In this document: positions 41,201-52,438 of the stretch, piece after piece
Position numbering within the stretch: position 1 is the stretch's first letter
Layout of the letters: each line of letters starts with the position of its first letter
Assembly (NCBI GenBank): GCA_001305055.1
Contig: BBZX01000008.1
Coordinates: 1-64,000, forward strand
Source: Clostridia bacterium UC5.1-1C12
GTDB lineage: Bacteria > Bacillota_I > Bacilli_A > Erysipelotrichales > Erysipelotrichaceae
Direction: 5' to 3'
Length of the DNA: 64,000 bases
Notes under the pieces: model-generated
Databases searched by the model: none
Seen by the model: the letters and a program-made list of their open reading frames with translations, nothing else
Told to the model about the DNA's origin: nothing
Made by a program: the position numbers and the translations under genes

Positions 41201-41881
41201 ATGAAAAAAGCATTAACTACAATTGCAATCTTAGGCGGTATTGCCGCTGCGGTTGCCTATAAATTAAAAAAAGATGAAGAAAAAAAGATCATGAAACTTG
41301 AACAGGAGCTTCTTGACGAAGAAAATAGTACAGAAAATCATGAAGCAGAGGCGGATCAGGAAGCTTGCTGCAGCTGTGAAGCTGAAATGGAATCAGCCTG
41401 CGGCTGTACGGAAGAGAGCTGCGGATGCAATGAAAGCTGTACTTGTGAAGAAGGCTGTGCATGTGAAGATGAAGCCGCCTGTGGCTGCAGTGATGAAGAG
41501 ACATGTGCCTGTGAAGCAGGGAAGAGTGAAGCAGCTGATCCTCAGTATCCATATCTAAGTGCTGATGATAAAAAACGCATCGATGAAATCAATCAGGAAG
41601 TGATTGCGGATCTGGAAGAAAACGGTGATGTTCATGAAAACGAACGGCCGGTCCAGCATACGGTAGCTTTCACTGATCTTGATGATTTAGAAAACTATAA
41701 GACAGCGGTTATCAATAAAGGCTTTGTCGTAACAAAGGGCGAAGAAGCACTTGAACTTTATGTACTGCACATTGCGCCGATTGATCGCATTCAATTGATT
41801 CAAAATATTTATTATCTAGCTAATCTGGCATTAGAAATGCACGGTGTATACAAGGGCTGGAAAAGCCGTGTAAGCTACTAG
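41201..41881 (+). CDS. Membrane-anchored Cys-cluster protein with an RraB-like domain
   Basis: Intact 226-residue protein. An N-terminal hydrophobic helix (LTTIAILGGIAAAVAYKLKK, about 4-23) is followed by an acidic linker. A segment of about 52 residues (about 55-107) then carries 15 cysteines as one CCSC and six C-x-C pairs (CGC, CTC, CAC). The last ~75 residues (VQHTVAFTDLDDLENYKTAV, FVVTKGEEALELYVLHIAP, EMHGVYKGWKSRV) resemble the RraB ribonuclease-E-inhibitor fold. The Cys pattern is metallothionein-like. I know no named protein with this order of parts. RBS GTGGTGA. Confidence 0.75.
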   Translation: MKKALTTIAILGGIAAAVAYKLKKDEEKKIMKLEQELLDEENSTENHEAEADQEACCSCEAEMESACGCTEESCGCNESCTCEEGCACEDEAACGCSDEETCACEAGKSEAADPQYPYLSADDKKRIDEINQEVIADLEENGDVHENERPVQHTVAFTDLDDLENYKTAVINKGFVVTKGEEALELYVLHIAPIDRIQLIQNIYYLANLALEMHGVYKGWKSRVSY

Positions 41882-41885
41882 AATC

Positions 41886-41909
41886 AAAAAAGGCGAAAGC
41901 CTTTTTTTC
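41886..41909 (+). terminator. Terminator after the Cys-cluster gene
   Basis: AAAAAGGC / GCCTTTTT with a GAAA-type loop and T run. Strong. Confidence 0.9.
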
Positions 41910-41933
41910 ATTCAGTCAGGGGAGGTGAAGGGA

Positions 41934-43268
41934 TTGCTGAAGAAACGGCTGAATATCGGTTTCATGTTTGTGAACGGAGCGGTGTTATTATATTTGGGTG
42001 TCATTTTTATTACGAATTGGGCATCAGCTTTGAAACTGACTTATCAGTTTTTCAGTATCGGTATTATTATCTTGACCCTCTCTTCAATTGGTTATCTTTG
42101 TATCAATCGTTGGAATAGTCGAAAATCAGCACTGCTGATTCAAGTAATTGGTCTTATTATAGTCGGTCTTATATGTTATGGTAATGTTGAACGGCTGATG
42201 GCGTTGGTACCGGTCGTGCTTGGTTTCTGGCTGCTTATCTTAGCTGTTGTCAAAGGTATTACTTCCTATCTGATGCTGCACGATCATCTGCCCTATGCCC
42301 GCTCGCAGGTATTTATGACCATTCTCTATCTGCTGAGTGCGATTGCGTTGATTTTTAATCCAAGTGATTATTCACTGGAGGTAATCATCGTATGCGGAGC
42401 ATATTTTATCTTATACGGAGCGTTTTTCGTGTTTCGTGCGCTGACTGCCTTGATTCCGGAATCAGTAATTGAAGATATCGACAATCGTTTCCAGTTAGCG
42501 ATTCCTACCATGGTTGGCGCATTACTGCCGCCGCATTTGATGAAGGTTATCTTAACCCGTTCAGAATCAGATCAGCAGCGTGAGGAATTTGATGTCATTA
42601 AAAAGGATCTAAAAAGTGATCTTGAAGTCATAGTCCATGTTGCCAAAAGCGGTCCGGCGCAGCTGGGACACTGTGATTTAAGCTATCATGGCACACTGCT
42701 TTCCTATGGCTGCTACGATCCTCATGTCCGTTATCTATTTGGCACCTATGGTGATGGTGTGGCAATTCTGGCTCCTAAGGATGAGTATTTATATAACTGT
42801 CTGAAAAATGAGAATAAGGTGCTTGTTACCTTTGGCTTAGTATTAAATGACCGTCAAAAGGAACAGCTGAATCAGTCACTGTTAGAATCCTTTGCTAAGT
42901 TTGAACCCTTTAATTCTGATGAAGAATTAAAACGGAAGGGAATCGAGCCAAAAGGAATCTGCGACGATTATCTAAGCCGTGTTACCCGTAATGTACATAA
43001 TTCACACTTTTATAAAATAAAAGAGGGAAAATTTAAAACCTTTTTTGTCTTTTATACAAACTGTGTTTCCTATGTTTCCAAGCATCTCAGTAAGATAGGC
43101 TTCTCTATCCTTGATTTCAGCGGTATTATCTCACCAGGTGCTTATTATGATTTTTTAAACAATGAATTTAAAAGCGGCAAAGGCTGTGTGATCTACCGCA
43201 AAGTTTATACACCTAAAGATGCGTGGCAGTTTAAAAGTCATGAAAGAGAGGATAAAATTGATTTGTAG
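41934..43268 (+). CDS. DUF308/HdeD-like membrane protein with a large C-terminal domain
   Basis: Intact, about 444 residues. The first ~180 residues form about six hydrophobic helices (FMFVNGAVLLYLGVIFITNW, LLIQVIGLIIVGLICYG, VLGFWLLILAVVKGITSYL, VIIVCGAYFILYGAFFVF), similar to HdeD/DUF308 proteins. The C-terminal ~230 residues are soluble, with possible catalytic-type positions: AQLGHCDLSYHG, FYTNCVSYVSKHLSK. His followed much later by Asn-Cys recalls permuted papain-like (NlpC/YiiX-type) enzymes, but this is inference. TTG at 41934 is chosen as start, eight bases after GGGGAGG; the GTG at 41925 is inside that site. Confidence 0.65.
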   Translation: MLKKRLNIGFMFVNGAVLLYLGVIFITNWASALKLTYQFFSIGIIILTLSSIGYLCINRWNSRKSALLIQVIGLIIVGLICYGNVERLMALVPVVLGFWLLILAVVKGITSYLMLHDHLPYARSQVFMTILYLLSAIALIFNPSDYSLEVIIVCGAYFILYGAFFVFRALTALIPESVIEDIDNRFQLAIPTMVGALLPPHLMKVILTRSESDQQREEFDVIKKDLKSDLEVIVHVAKSGPAQLGHCDLSYHGTLLSYGCYDPHVRYLFGTYGDGVAILAPKDEYLYNCLKNENKVLVTFGLVLNDRQKEQLNQSLLESFAKFEPFNSDEELKRKGIEPKGICDDYLSRVTRNVHNSHFYKIKEGKFKTFFVFYTNCVSYVSKHLSKIGFSILDFSGIISPGAYYDFLNNEFKSGKGCVIYRKVYTPKDAWQFKSHEREDKIDL

Positions 43269-43287
43269 AAGAAATCACATTTTATTA

Positions 43288-43316
43288 TTGACAAAATGTA
43301 AGCGTTTTAGTAAGAT
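43288..43316 (+). promoter_or_regulatory. Promoter of the beta-glucoside operon with an overlapping cre-like site
   Basis: TTGACA (43288-43293) and TAAGAT (43311-43316), 17-bp spacer. The spacer itself (43297-43310) reads TGTAAGCGTTTTAG, which matches 12 of 14 positions of the CcpA cre consensus. Binding there would block RNA polymerase, giving glucose repression. Confidence 0.75.
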
Positions 43317-43337
43317 GTAAGTGGACAAAGATAAATC

Positions 43338-43420
43338 GGTTTTGTTACTTAATCAAGGTTATTAAGGCAAACTCCAAAGTTGATTGTAAAGCAAGCAATC
43401 ATGATGGGGTTTGTTTTTTT
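43338..43420 (+). promoter_or_regulatory. Ribonucleic antiterminator (RAT) and overlapping terminator
   Basis: A BglG/LicT-type RAT, with GGTTTTGTTACT ... AAGGCAAAC, spans 43338-43375. Its 3' end (CAAACTCC, 43368-43375) also pairs with GGGGTTTG (43406-43413), followed by seven T's: the terminator. The two structures exclude each other, as in bgl/lic operons. Confidence 0.85.
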
Positions 43421-43452
43421 ATGTCCTATGGAAAGGAGTGGTTAAGATAGAT

Positions 43453-44318
43453 ATGATGAAAAACCAATTAAAAGTGAAACGAGTAATCAATAACAACATT
43501 GTCATTGCGGAAAACTTCAAAGGCCAAGAAGTTGTCGCAATCGGCAAGGGGTTAGGGTTCAAGAAGGATAAGCATGATATCATTTCAGACAATGAAATCA
43601 GCAAGACTTCATTTCATTAGATAATCAAAACAAGCAAAGACTTCTAACATTATTTGATGAAGCTCCTTATGAAATTATTGAATTAACTCAATCAATTATC
43701 GAAATGGCACAAAATGAATTGCATGCGACATTTAATGTCAATTTGGTAATTGCTCTGGCTGATCATATCAACTTCAGTGTCAATCAATATAAATCAGGTT
43801 TTGATTCCTTTGCTTTAGTAAATGAAGAAGTTAAACGGTTTTATAAGGATGAATATGAAGTAGGTAAAAAGGCACTGAAAATGATTAATGAAACTTTAAA
43901 TATAAATTTAAAGAAAGAAGAATCAACCTCTATTGCTTTCCATTTAATAACCGCTACTGAAAATAAGACCAACCGAGAAGCATTAAAAATTATGAAGGCT
44001 GTGAGTGAAATCATGAATATCGTTGAGACAGATTTAAGTATCGTTGTTGATGAGGATTCAATGGCTTATTCACGTTTTGTAATTCATCTTAAGTTTTTCA
44101 TGAGAAGAGTTTTATTTGAAGCAACAAAGCCATCGGATGAATCATTAGGGGATATTTATTCACAGATTCAGACGGGGCATGATGAAGCGAATCTTTGTGT
44201 CGATAAGATTGCCGAATATGTATCAGAGACTTATAACTGCAGTGTCAGTGATGATGAACGATTATATTTGATCATTCATGTTGAACGGCTGCTGAAACAA
44301 GCCAAGCATAACCAATAA
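43453..44318 (+). CDS. BglG/LicT-family transcriptional antiterminator (frameshift as sequenced)
   Basis: About 288 residues. The N-terminal RNA-binding domain reads KVKRVINNNIVIAE, GKGLGFKKDKHD. Two PRD domains follow, with phosphorylatable His in ALADHINFS, IAFHLITA, VIHLKFFMRR and YLIIHVERLL. One T added near 43608 joins DNEISKTF to the rest. MMK at 43453/43456 follows AAAGGAG by a rather long gap. It would bind the RAT just upstream when dephosphorylated by the PTS, allowing read-through of the whole operon. Confidence 0.9.
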
Positions 44319-44335
44319 CTTGGAAAGGAGAAAAT

Positions 44336-45727
44336 ATGGCTAAGATAGAACCTTTAAAGCTTGCATCCGATATTATTGAAAGAGTCGGAGGTACAGCCAA
44401 TATTCAGACGGTTTCACATTGTGTTACCCGTTTACGTTTTGTATTAAAGAATCGAAGTCTCGCAAAGGATGAGGAAATAAAGAAGCTGAATGGTGTTTTG
44501 GGGGTTGTTTATGGTTCCGGACAATTTCAGGTAATTCTGGGTGAAAACCTATTCCCGGTCTTTGATGAGATTGAAAAGCATTATGATATTCAGACGGGGG
44601 ATGTCGTTGATGAAAATCATGCAGAGGATTTGGATTTAAAAGAACCGGTTAAAAAGAATGTGAAGTATTACTTCCTTAAAGCGATTCAATTTATGTCAGC
44701 GTCATTAACGCCGTTTATCACTGTTTTATACGGCGCCGGCATGATGCGTGTTGTATTGTCACTGGCAAGCTATTTCAATCCTGATCTGGCTGCAACGACA
44801 ACCTATAAGATGTTTGATTTTATCGCTCAGACACCTTTCTACTTTATGCCGATTCTGGTAGCTTACGGGGCTTCTAAGGTATTGAAGTCAAATCCGGCAT
44901 TCTCTATCACATTGGCAGCGGCTCTGCTTTATCCTGGCTTTGTCAGCTTAACGGCGGCCGGTGAAGCAGTGACGATGTTGGGAATCCCGGTTACCTTGAT
45001 TAGTTATTCAAGTACTTTGCTGCCGGCGATTTTCTTATCTATCATGGCTGCATATTTAGAGAAGTTCTTCTATCGGGTGATACCGGGTGTTTTACGAAGC
45101 GTTTTCGCGCCGCTGTGTATTTTCTTAGTCGGTTATCCAATTACGATGATCGTATTAGGACCAGCCGGTAATATCGTGGGCGGCTGGATCGTTAATGTCA
45201 TTGTTTGGATTGAATCGTTAACTGGCGGTATGGCACCTGGTATCATTGCCGCAGCTCATCCATTCTTAGTTCTGATGGGCGTTAATATGCTGATGGTACC
45301 GCCGATGACCGAATTGTTTACCGCTCAGGGATTTGATAATGTATTCCGTCCGGGCTGGATTCTGCATAACATTGCGGAAGGCGGTTCCTGCTTTGCGGTG
45401 ATGATGCGCACAAAGGACGGCGATTTAAAATCAACGGCTTTATCTGCAGGCATCGGCGCTTTAGTTTCAGGTGTTTCTGAACCGGCATTATATGGTATCG
45501 GCATTCGATTTAAAACGCCGATCATCGGTGTAGCAGTCGGCGGCCTGGTCGGCGGCGCAGTTGCCGGTCTGATGGGCGCACGGGCATATTCAATGGGTTA
45601 TTCAAGTATTTTAGGGGTAGTTATCTTTGAAGATACAATTGCTGCGATTCTAGTTGCTGTTGCTGTTGCATTCATTATTTCCTTTGTGGTGACATTCTTA
45701 TTATTTAAGGATGAATCTAAAGCTTAG
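44336..45727 (+). CDS. PTS beta-glucoside-type transporter EIIBC
   Basis: Intact 463 residues. The EIIB domain has active Cys29 in TVSHCVTRLRFVLK. After a linker the EIIC domain has about ten membrane helices and the family signatures ILHNIAEGGSCF-type (GWILHNIAEGGSCFAVMMRT) and SGVSEPALYGI. It imports and phosphorylates a glucoside. The usual fused EIIA is missing and is encoded by the next gene. GGAAAGGAG upstream. Confidence 0.93.
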   Translation: MAKIEPLKLASDIIERVGGTANIQTVSHCVTRLRFVLKNRSLAKDEEIKKLNGVLGVVYGSGQFQVILGENLFPVFDEIEKHYDIQTGDVVDENHAEDLDLKEPVKKNVKYYFLKAIQFMSASLTPFITVLYGAGMMRVVLSLASYFNPDLAATTTYKMFDFIAQTPFYFMPILVAYGASKVLKSNPAFSITLAAALLYPGFVSLTAAGEAVTMLGIPVTLISYSSTLLPAIFLSIMAAYLEKFFYRVIPGVLRSVFAPLCIFLVGYPITMIVLGPAGNIVGGWIVNVIVWIESLTGGMAPGIIAAAHPFLVLMGVNMLMVPPMTELFTAQGFDNVFRPGWILHNIAEGGSCFAVMMRTKDGDLKSTALSAGIGALVSGVSEPALYGIGIRFKTPIIGVAVGGLVGGAVAGLMGARAYSMGYSSILGVVIFEDTIAAILVAVAVAFIISFVVTFLLFKDESKA

Positions 45728-45737
45728 CTGAAACTGA

Positions 45738-47706
<1,969 letters not shown>

Positions 47707-47713
47707 AACAGCG

Positions 47714-47745
47714 AAACCGTTTTCAATAATGAAGGCGGTTTTTCT
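47714..47745 (+). terminator. Terminator of the beta-glucoside operon
   Basis: AAACCGTTTTC pairs with GAAGGCGGTTT (11 pairs, two G-U), followed by TTC. Confidence 0.75.
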
Positions 47746-47844
47746 TCTGAACGAATAAAATTCAGGCAGTGCTCTGCTTTGGGGTGATAATTTGCAGGAA
47801 GCGGTAAAAACAGCGGTTATTCGCATGATTTTACAACTAAATAT

Positions 47845-47873
47845 TTGTGAAGTAACAAAAAACGTTGTATAAT
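47845..47873 (+). promoter_or_regulatory. Promoter of the ecfA1-ecfA2-ecfT-truA operon
   Basis: TTGTGA (47845-47850) and TATAAT (47868-47873), 17-bp spacer, 25 bp before the ecfA1 start. Confidence 0.75.
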
Positions 47874-47898
47874 AAAGTGCAGACTGCGAGGTGTTTTG

Positions 47899-48726
47899 AT
47901 GAATAAAATTACAGTTAGAGACTGCACATTTTCTTATGATAAAGAACACAATGCAATAGACGGCATTTCTTTTGATATTGAAGCAGGGTCTTATACAACT
48001 ATCATCGGTCATAACGGCAGCGGTAAGTCAACGATTGCCAAGCTGCTGATTGATTTGCTGGTTAAGGACAGCGGTTCGATTCAAGTTGACGGACTTGAAC
48101 TGAATGATGAAAATGTATATGCGATCCGCAGTAAAATAGGAATTGTATTTCAAAATCCGGATAATCAGTTCATTGGCGCAACGGTTGCTGATGATATTGC
48201 GTTCGGACTGGAGAATCACTGCGTAGAGAGCGCAAAGATGCAGGGCATTATTGAGAATTTTGCGGCTAAAGTAAATATGCTGGATTACTTAAATAGTGAA
48301 CCGACACGGCTTTCCGGCGGTCAAAAACAGCGGGTGGCAATTGCCGGTGTATTGGCGATGAATCCTGAGATTATTATTTTTGATGAGGCCACCAGTATGC
48401 TTGATCCGCAGGGTAAAGCAGAAATTAACGCGTTGATTCATGAGATTCATGAACAAAATCATTTAACGGTTTTATCGATAACGCATGATATTGAAGAGGT
48501 AGCCGGCAGTGATCATGTGCTGGTGTTTGATCAGGGTCACAAGATCATGGATGGCAAACCGGCAGATATTTTAAAACGGAAACAGGAATTGATCGATTTA
48601 AAGCTTGATATTCCTTATGCGCTGAAGTTTGTTCATGCATTACAGGATGAGGGTGTTAATATTGATGAGGTTATTACGATGGAAAGGCTGGTGGATGAAT
48701 TATGTCAATTGAAATCCGCAAGCTAA
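47899..48726 (+). CDS. ecfA1: ECF transporter energizing ATPase EcfA1
   Basis: Intact 275-residue ABC ATPase: Walker A IIGHNGSGKSTIAKLL, Q-loop GIVFQNPDNQFIGATVADDI, signature RLSGGQKQRVAIAGVLAM, Walker B IIIFDEATSMLDP and switch His in LSITHDIEE. The Q-helix NPDNQ is typical of EcfA1. With EcfA2 and EcfT it powers vitamin S components such as ThiT. The ATG at 47899 follows GAGGTG. Confidence 0.96.
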   Translation: MNKITVRDCTFSYDKEHNAIDGISFDIEAGSYTTIIGHNGSGKSTIAKLLIDLLVKDSGSIQVDGLELNDENVYAIRSKIGIVFQNPDNQFIGATVADDIAFGLENHCVESAKMQGIIENFAAKVNMLDYLNSEPTRLSGGQKQRVAIAGVLAMNPEIIIFDEATSMLDPQGKAEINALIHEIHEQNHLTVLSITHDIEEVAGSDHVLVFDQGHKIMDGKPADILKRKQELIDLKLDIPYALKFVHALQDEGVNIDEVITMERLVDELCQLKSAS

Positions 48727-49555
48727 GTCATATTTATAATGAGGGTACGACTTTCGCATCCGTAGCCTTAGATGCTATTGATTTAACGATACAGGAATAC
48801 TGTATGACTGCGATTATTGGTGAAACAGGCAGCGGCAAGAGTACGCTGGTTCAGCATTTGAATGCATTATTGCTGCCAAGCAAGGGTGAGATTCAGATTA
48901 ATGATCGAATCATAAAAGCTGATGAGAAGCCAAAGCAGTTAAAGGCGCTGCGTAAAAAGGTAGGCTTGGTCTTTCAGTTTCCTGAATATCAGCTGTTTGA
49001 GGAAACGATTTTAAAAGATGTCAGTTTTGGTCCGAAGAATTTTGGCGCCGGTGAAGAAGAGGCTGAACAGCGCGCTAAAGAGGTGCTGAAGGTTGTCGGT
49101 CTTGATGAAAGCTATTATGAGAAGAGTCCTTTTGAATGCTCCGGCGGTGAAAAACGGCGGGTGGCGATTGCCGGTATTTTAGCGATGGATCCGGAGATAT
49201 TAGTGCTTGATGAACCGACAGCGGGACTTGATCCTAAAGGCGCCAGAGATATGATGCAGCTGTTTGTTGATATTCAGAAAAACTATCATAAGACAATTTT
49301 GCTGGTAACACATGACATGGAACACGTATTGTCCTATTGTCAGCATGTGGTTGTGCTTTCACATGGCAAAATTAAACGTGACTGTGATGTGAAGACATTC
49401 TTCAGTAATGTTGATGATTTAAAAGAAATGAAAATTAATCGCCGGCGGTGATCCGTCTGCGTGAGGCTTTGCTGGCGAAAGGATTTAAGCTTGATCCTTC
49501 ATTGCTGGATATGGAAGAACTTGCCAAACAGGTGGCAAAAGAGGTGAAACGATGA
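48702..49555 (+). CDS. ecfA2: ECF transporter energizing ATPase EcfA2 (frameshift near 3' end)
   Basis: About 284 residues: Walker A IIGETGSGKSTLVQHL, Q-loop GLVFQFPEYQLFEETILKDV (FPEYQLFE is typical of EcfA2), signature FECSGGEKRRVAIAGILAM, Walker B ILVLDEPTAGLDP. One C added near 49441 restores the tail PPAVIRLREALLAKG ... VAKEVKR. It overlaps ecfA1 by 25 bp and ecfT by four. Confidence 0.95.
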
Positions 49556-50348
49556 AAAATTTTGCCTTGGGACGTTATCTGCCAATTGATTCTGCAATGC
49601 ATCGTTTTGATCCGCGGGCTAAAATAGCCGCTATGCTGATTTTGATGATTGCCATCTTTATTCCGGCGGGTTTTATCGGTTACGCATTAATTGGTGCTGT
49701 TGTATTGCTGGGCATCTATCTGGCAAAGATGAAATTAAACTTTATCTGGAATGCCATGAAGCCGATGTTTTTTATGCTTGGATTCTTATTGATTATCAAT
49801 ATGCTGGTAGTTAAGACAGGAACACCGCTGATTACAGTATTTGGGTTTACGGTTTATTCTGACGCCCTGTCACAGACGTTTTATATTGTTGTTCGTTTGG
49901 TGCTGATGATTACCATTACCACCACGTTGACTGCTACTACTAAGCCGCTTGACCTGACGATGGGGCTGGAAGATTTAATGTCGCCTTTAAAAAGATTTCA
50001 TGTACCGGCCCATGAGATTGCGATGATGATTTCAATCGCGCTGCGTTTTATACCGACGTTGATTGAGGAAACTCAGCGAATCATCAAGGCACAGGCAAGC
50101 CGCGGTGTAGATCTTGACGAAGGAAAGCTGAAAGAGAAGATTATGGCTATTCTATCCCTGATCGTGCCATTATTTGTATCTTCCTTCCACGCGCGGAGGA
50201 ATTGGCAAATGCAATGGAGGCCAGAGGGTATGTGCCGGATCATCAGCGTACGCGTTATAAGCAGCTTGTGATGCAGCGAAAAGATACAATGCTGATCGTT
50301 TTTGCTTGCTTGGTTTGTGTCGGCATGATTGCCTTGGCGGTGTTATGA
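49552..50348 (+). CDS. ecfT: ECF transporter transmembrane subunit EcfT (frameshift as sequenced)
   Basis: About 265 residues with five or more helices. Coupling motifs contacting the ATPases are the two A-R-G type sequences: AQASRGVD and, after adding one base near 50188, LANAMEARGY. As written the end is scrambled after VSSF; the repaired tail ends CVGMIALAVL. Its stop overlaps the truA start (ATGA). Confidence 0.93.
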
Positions 50349-51085
50349 TTGTAAAGTGTATTGTGGCCTATGACGGATCGATGTATTGCGGATGGCAGGT
50401 GCAGCCTGGTTCACCCTCAATTCAGGAAACTATCGAAAAGGCTTTAAAGAAAATGCATAAAAGAGAGGTCAGCATCGTCGGCAGCGGCCGCACGGACACC
50501 GGTGTACATGCTTTAGGGCAAGTATTTCATTTTGAAACCGAATTGAAGCTGACGCCTTTTCATTGGTGTGCGGCGATTAACCGTCTGCTGCCTAAATCGA
50601 TTCGCATTCAGGACGCCCAGGTTATGCCCGAGGATTTTCATGCCCGTTTTGATGTTGTCAGTAAGCGGTATGATTATTATGTGACAAGGGATGCTGACAA
50701 CCCCTTTATTCAGAATTATATGGGTAAAGAAAGACGGGAACTGGATCTTGAAGCGATGCGGGAATGTGCGTCGATCTTTGTCGGCACTCATGATTTTACT
50801 TCCTTCACAAGTAATAAGATCCATGCTGAGAAAAGCCGGGTGAGAACAATTACTCGGGTTGAGGCAGAAGCGTATGAATCGGGTGTGCGGATGATTTTTG
50901 AAGGCGATGGCTTTTTGCGCTATCAGGTGCGGATGATGGCTCAGACACTGATTGAAGCCGGTTTGCATCATGAGAATAAAGATAGTATTTTGAAGATGCT
51001 GGAAGCTAAGGATAAGCATGCATGTCATTATAAGGCAGAAGCGTGCGGGTTATATTTAGTCAAGGTTAATTACGAGGAGGAATGA
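50345..51085 (+). CDS. truA: tRNA pseudouridine(38-40) synthase TruA
   Basis: Intact 246-residue enzyme. Catalytic Asp51 lies in GSGRTDTGVHALGQVFHF; YDGSMYCGWQVQPGSPSIQE, and the C-terminal FEGDGFLRYQVRMM complete the TruA signature. It isomerises uridines in the tRNA anticodon stem. Start ATG 50345 overlaps the ecfT stop, as in other Firmicutes. Confidence 0.97.
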   Translation: MIVKCIVAYDGSMYCGWQVQPGSPSIQETIEKALKKMHKREVSIVGSGRTDTGVHALGQVFHFETELKLTPFHWCAAINRLLPKSIRIQDAQVMPEDFHARFDVVSKRYDYYVTRDADNPFIQNYMGKERRELDLEAMRECASIFVGTHDFTSFTSNKIHAEKSRVRTITRVEAEAYESGVRMIFEGDGFLRYQVRMMAQTLIEAGLHHENKDSILKMLEAKDKHACHYKAEACGLYLVKVNYEEE

Positions 51086-51087
51086 AG

Positions 51088-51873
51088 ATGAAGGCGAATT
51101 ATCATACGCATACAACACGCTGTCAGCATGCGAAGGGCAGCGATGAAGATTATGTTTTAAGTGCAATTAAAGCCGGTTATGATGAATTAGGCTTTTCAGA
51201 TCATGCTCCATGGAAATATAACAGTGATTTCCATCCGACAATGCGGATGGAGTTGAGTCAGTTTGATGATTATAAGCGAAGCATTTTATCGCTGAAGGAA
51301 AAGTATAAAGATCAGATCAGTATTAAGCTGGGTCTTGAAGTTGAATATTATGAGCAGTATATGCCATGGTTAAAACAGTTTATCAAGGAACAGGAGCTGG
51401 ATTATATTATTTTCGGCAATCATTTCTATGAAACCGATGAAAATCGCTTTTATTACGGCAGTCATATTATTGATAATCAGACGATGGAGCTTTATCTGAA
51501 TGATGCGATTAAGGGCATGGAAACCGGCCTGTACGCGTATTTTGCGCATCCTGACCTGTTTATGCGTTCACTGCGTCAATGGGATGCTCTGTGCGATAAT
51601 GCGGCTCATGTTATTTGCGATAAAGCGAAGGAACTGGATATGATTTTAGAATATAATATTGCCGGCAAAATGGTTTCTGAACAGTTGGGCAGAGAACAGT
51701 ATCCGCATCACCGTTTCTGGGAAATCGCGGCGGATACCGGCTGTAAGGCAATCGTTGGTATGGATGCTCATGATAATCTGAATCTGGAGAAGAATGAATA
51801 TTATGACAATGCCAGGGCTTATTTGAAAAAACTAGGGCTTGAGGTGGTCGATACGATTCAATTTCTGCGTTAA
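51088..51873 (+). CDS. PHP-family phosphatase (histidinol-phosphatase-like)
   Basis: Intact, about 261 residues. PHP metal motifs: YHTHTTRCQHA near the start, LGFSDHAPW, GLEVEYYE, FGNHFYE, FAHPDLFM and GMDAHDN, as in HisJ/HisK-type histidinol phosphatases. No other his gene is nearby, so the substrate could be another phosphoester. The ATG at 51088 is seven bases after GAGGAGG; the one at 51082 is too close. It replaces nothing in the usual gene order but lies between truA and rplM. Confidence 0.85.
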   Translation: MKANYHTHTTRCQHAKGSDEDYVLSAIKAGYDELGFSDHAPWKYNSDFHPTMRMELSQFDDYKRSILSLKEKYKDQISIKLGLEVEYYEQYMPWLKQFIKEQELDYIIFGNHFYETDENRFYYGSHIIDNQTMELYLNDAIKGMETGLYAYFAHPDLFMRSLRQWDALCDNAAHVICDKAKELDMILEYNIAGKMVSEQLGREQYPHHRFWEIAADTGCKAIVGMDAHDNLNLEKNEYYDNARAYLKKLGLEVVDTIQFLR

Positions 51874-51899
51874 TTGTGTAAAATTAATACATAATTATC

Positions 51900-51928
51900 T
51901 TGACTTTAAGGGGTTTAGCATTTACAAT
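51900..51928 (+). promoter_or_regulatory. Promoter of the rplM-rpsI operon
   Basis: TTGACT (51900-51905) and TACAAT (51923-51928), 17-bp spacer. Confidence 0.72.
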
Positions 51929-51930
51929 AT

Positions 51931-51989
51931 TAAAAGGCACGTTTATGCCTTTGTAGCCCCGGAAACTACTTAGGAAAGGAAGCAACAAT
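51931..51989 (+). promoter_or_regulatory. Candidate L13 leader RNA
   Basis: AAAGGCACGTTTATGCCTTT forms a stem, followed by GTAG CCCCGGAAA CTAC, a second small stem, and then GAAAGGAAG and the rplM start. Position and form resemble the L13 ribosomal leader known in Firmicutes; the match to the named motif was not tested. Confidence 0.6.
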
Positions 51990-52427
51990 ATGCGCCAAAC
52001 AACATTTACAAAACCTGCAGAAGTAACACGTCAGTGGTACGTAGTCGATGGAGCAGGAAAGAATTTAGGACGTTTAGCTACTGAAGTAGCTGCTGTGTTA
52101 CATGGTAAACACAAACCGTCATTTACACCAAACGTTGACTGCGGTGACTATGTTATCGTAATCAATGCTGATCAGATCGTTTTAAGTGGAAACAAAATGG
52201 AAGACAAAATGTACTATAACCACTCTCAGTGGAGAGGCGGCTTACGTACACGCAGCGCTCGCGTAATGAAGGATCAGTATACAATTGAATGGGTTGAAAG
52301 AGCTATTCATGGTATGCTTCCACACACTCGTTTAGGTGATGTACAACGCGGACATTTATTTGTCTATAAAGGTGCAGAACACCCACATGCAGCACAAAAA
52401 CCAGTTGTGCTGGAGATTAAAGGCTAG
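51990..52427 (+). CDS. rplM: 50S ribosomal protein L13
   Basis: Intact 145-residue L13: RQWYVVDGAGKNLGRLATEV, VNADQI-type INADQIVLSGNKMEDKMYYN and HGMLPHTRLGDVQRGHLFVY. Start set by AAAGGAAG. Confidence 0.97.
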   Translation: MRQTTFTKPAEVTRQWYVVDGAGKNLGRLATEVAAVLHGKHKPSFTPNVDCGDYVIVINADQIVLSGNKMEDKMYYNHSQWRGGLRTRSARVMKDQYTIEWVERAIHGMLPHTRLGDVQRGHLFVYKGAEHPHAAQKPVVLEIKG

Positions 52428-52438
52428 GAGGATAGGAT

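Noticed and set aside
41280..41560. Alternative-frame open readings over the Cys-cluster gene, on both strands
   Set aside because: Repeated GAA/TGT-rich codons keep other frames open; only the annotated frame has a start, ribosome site and sensible domain order.
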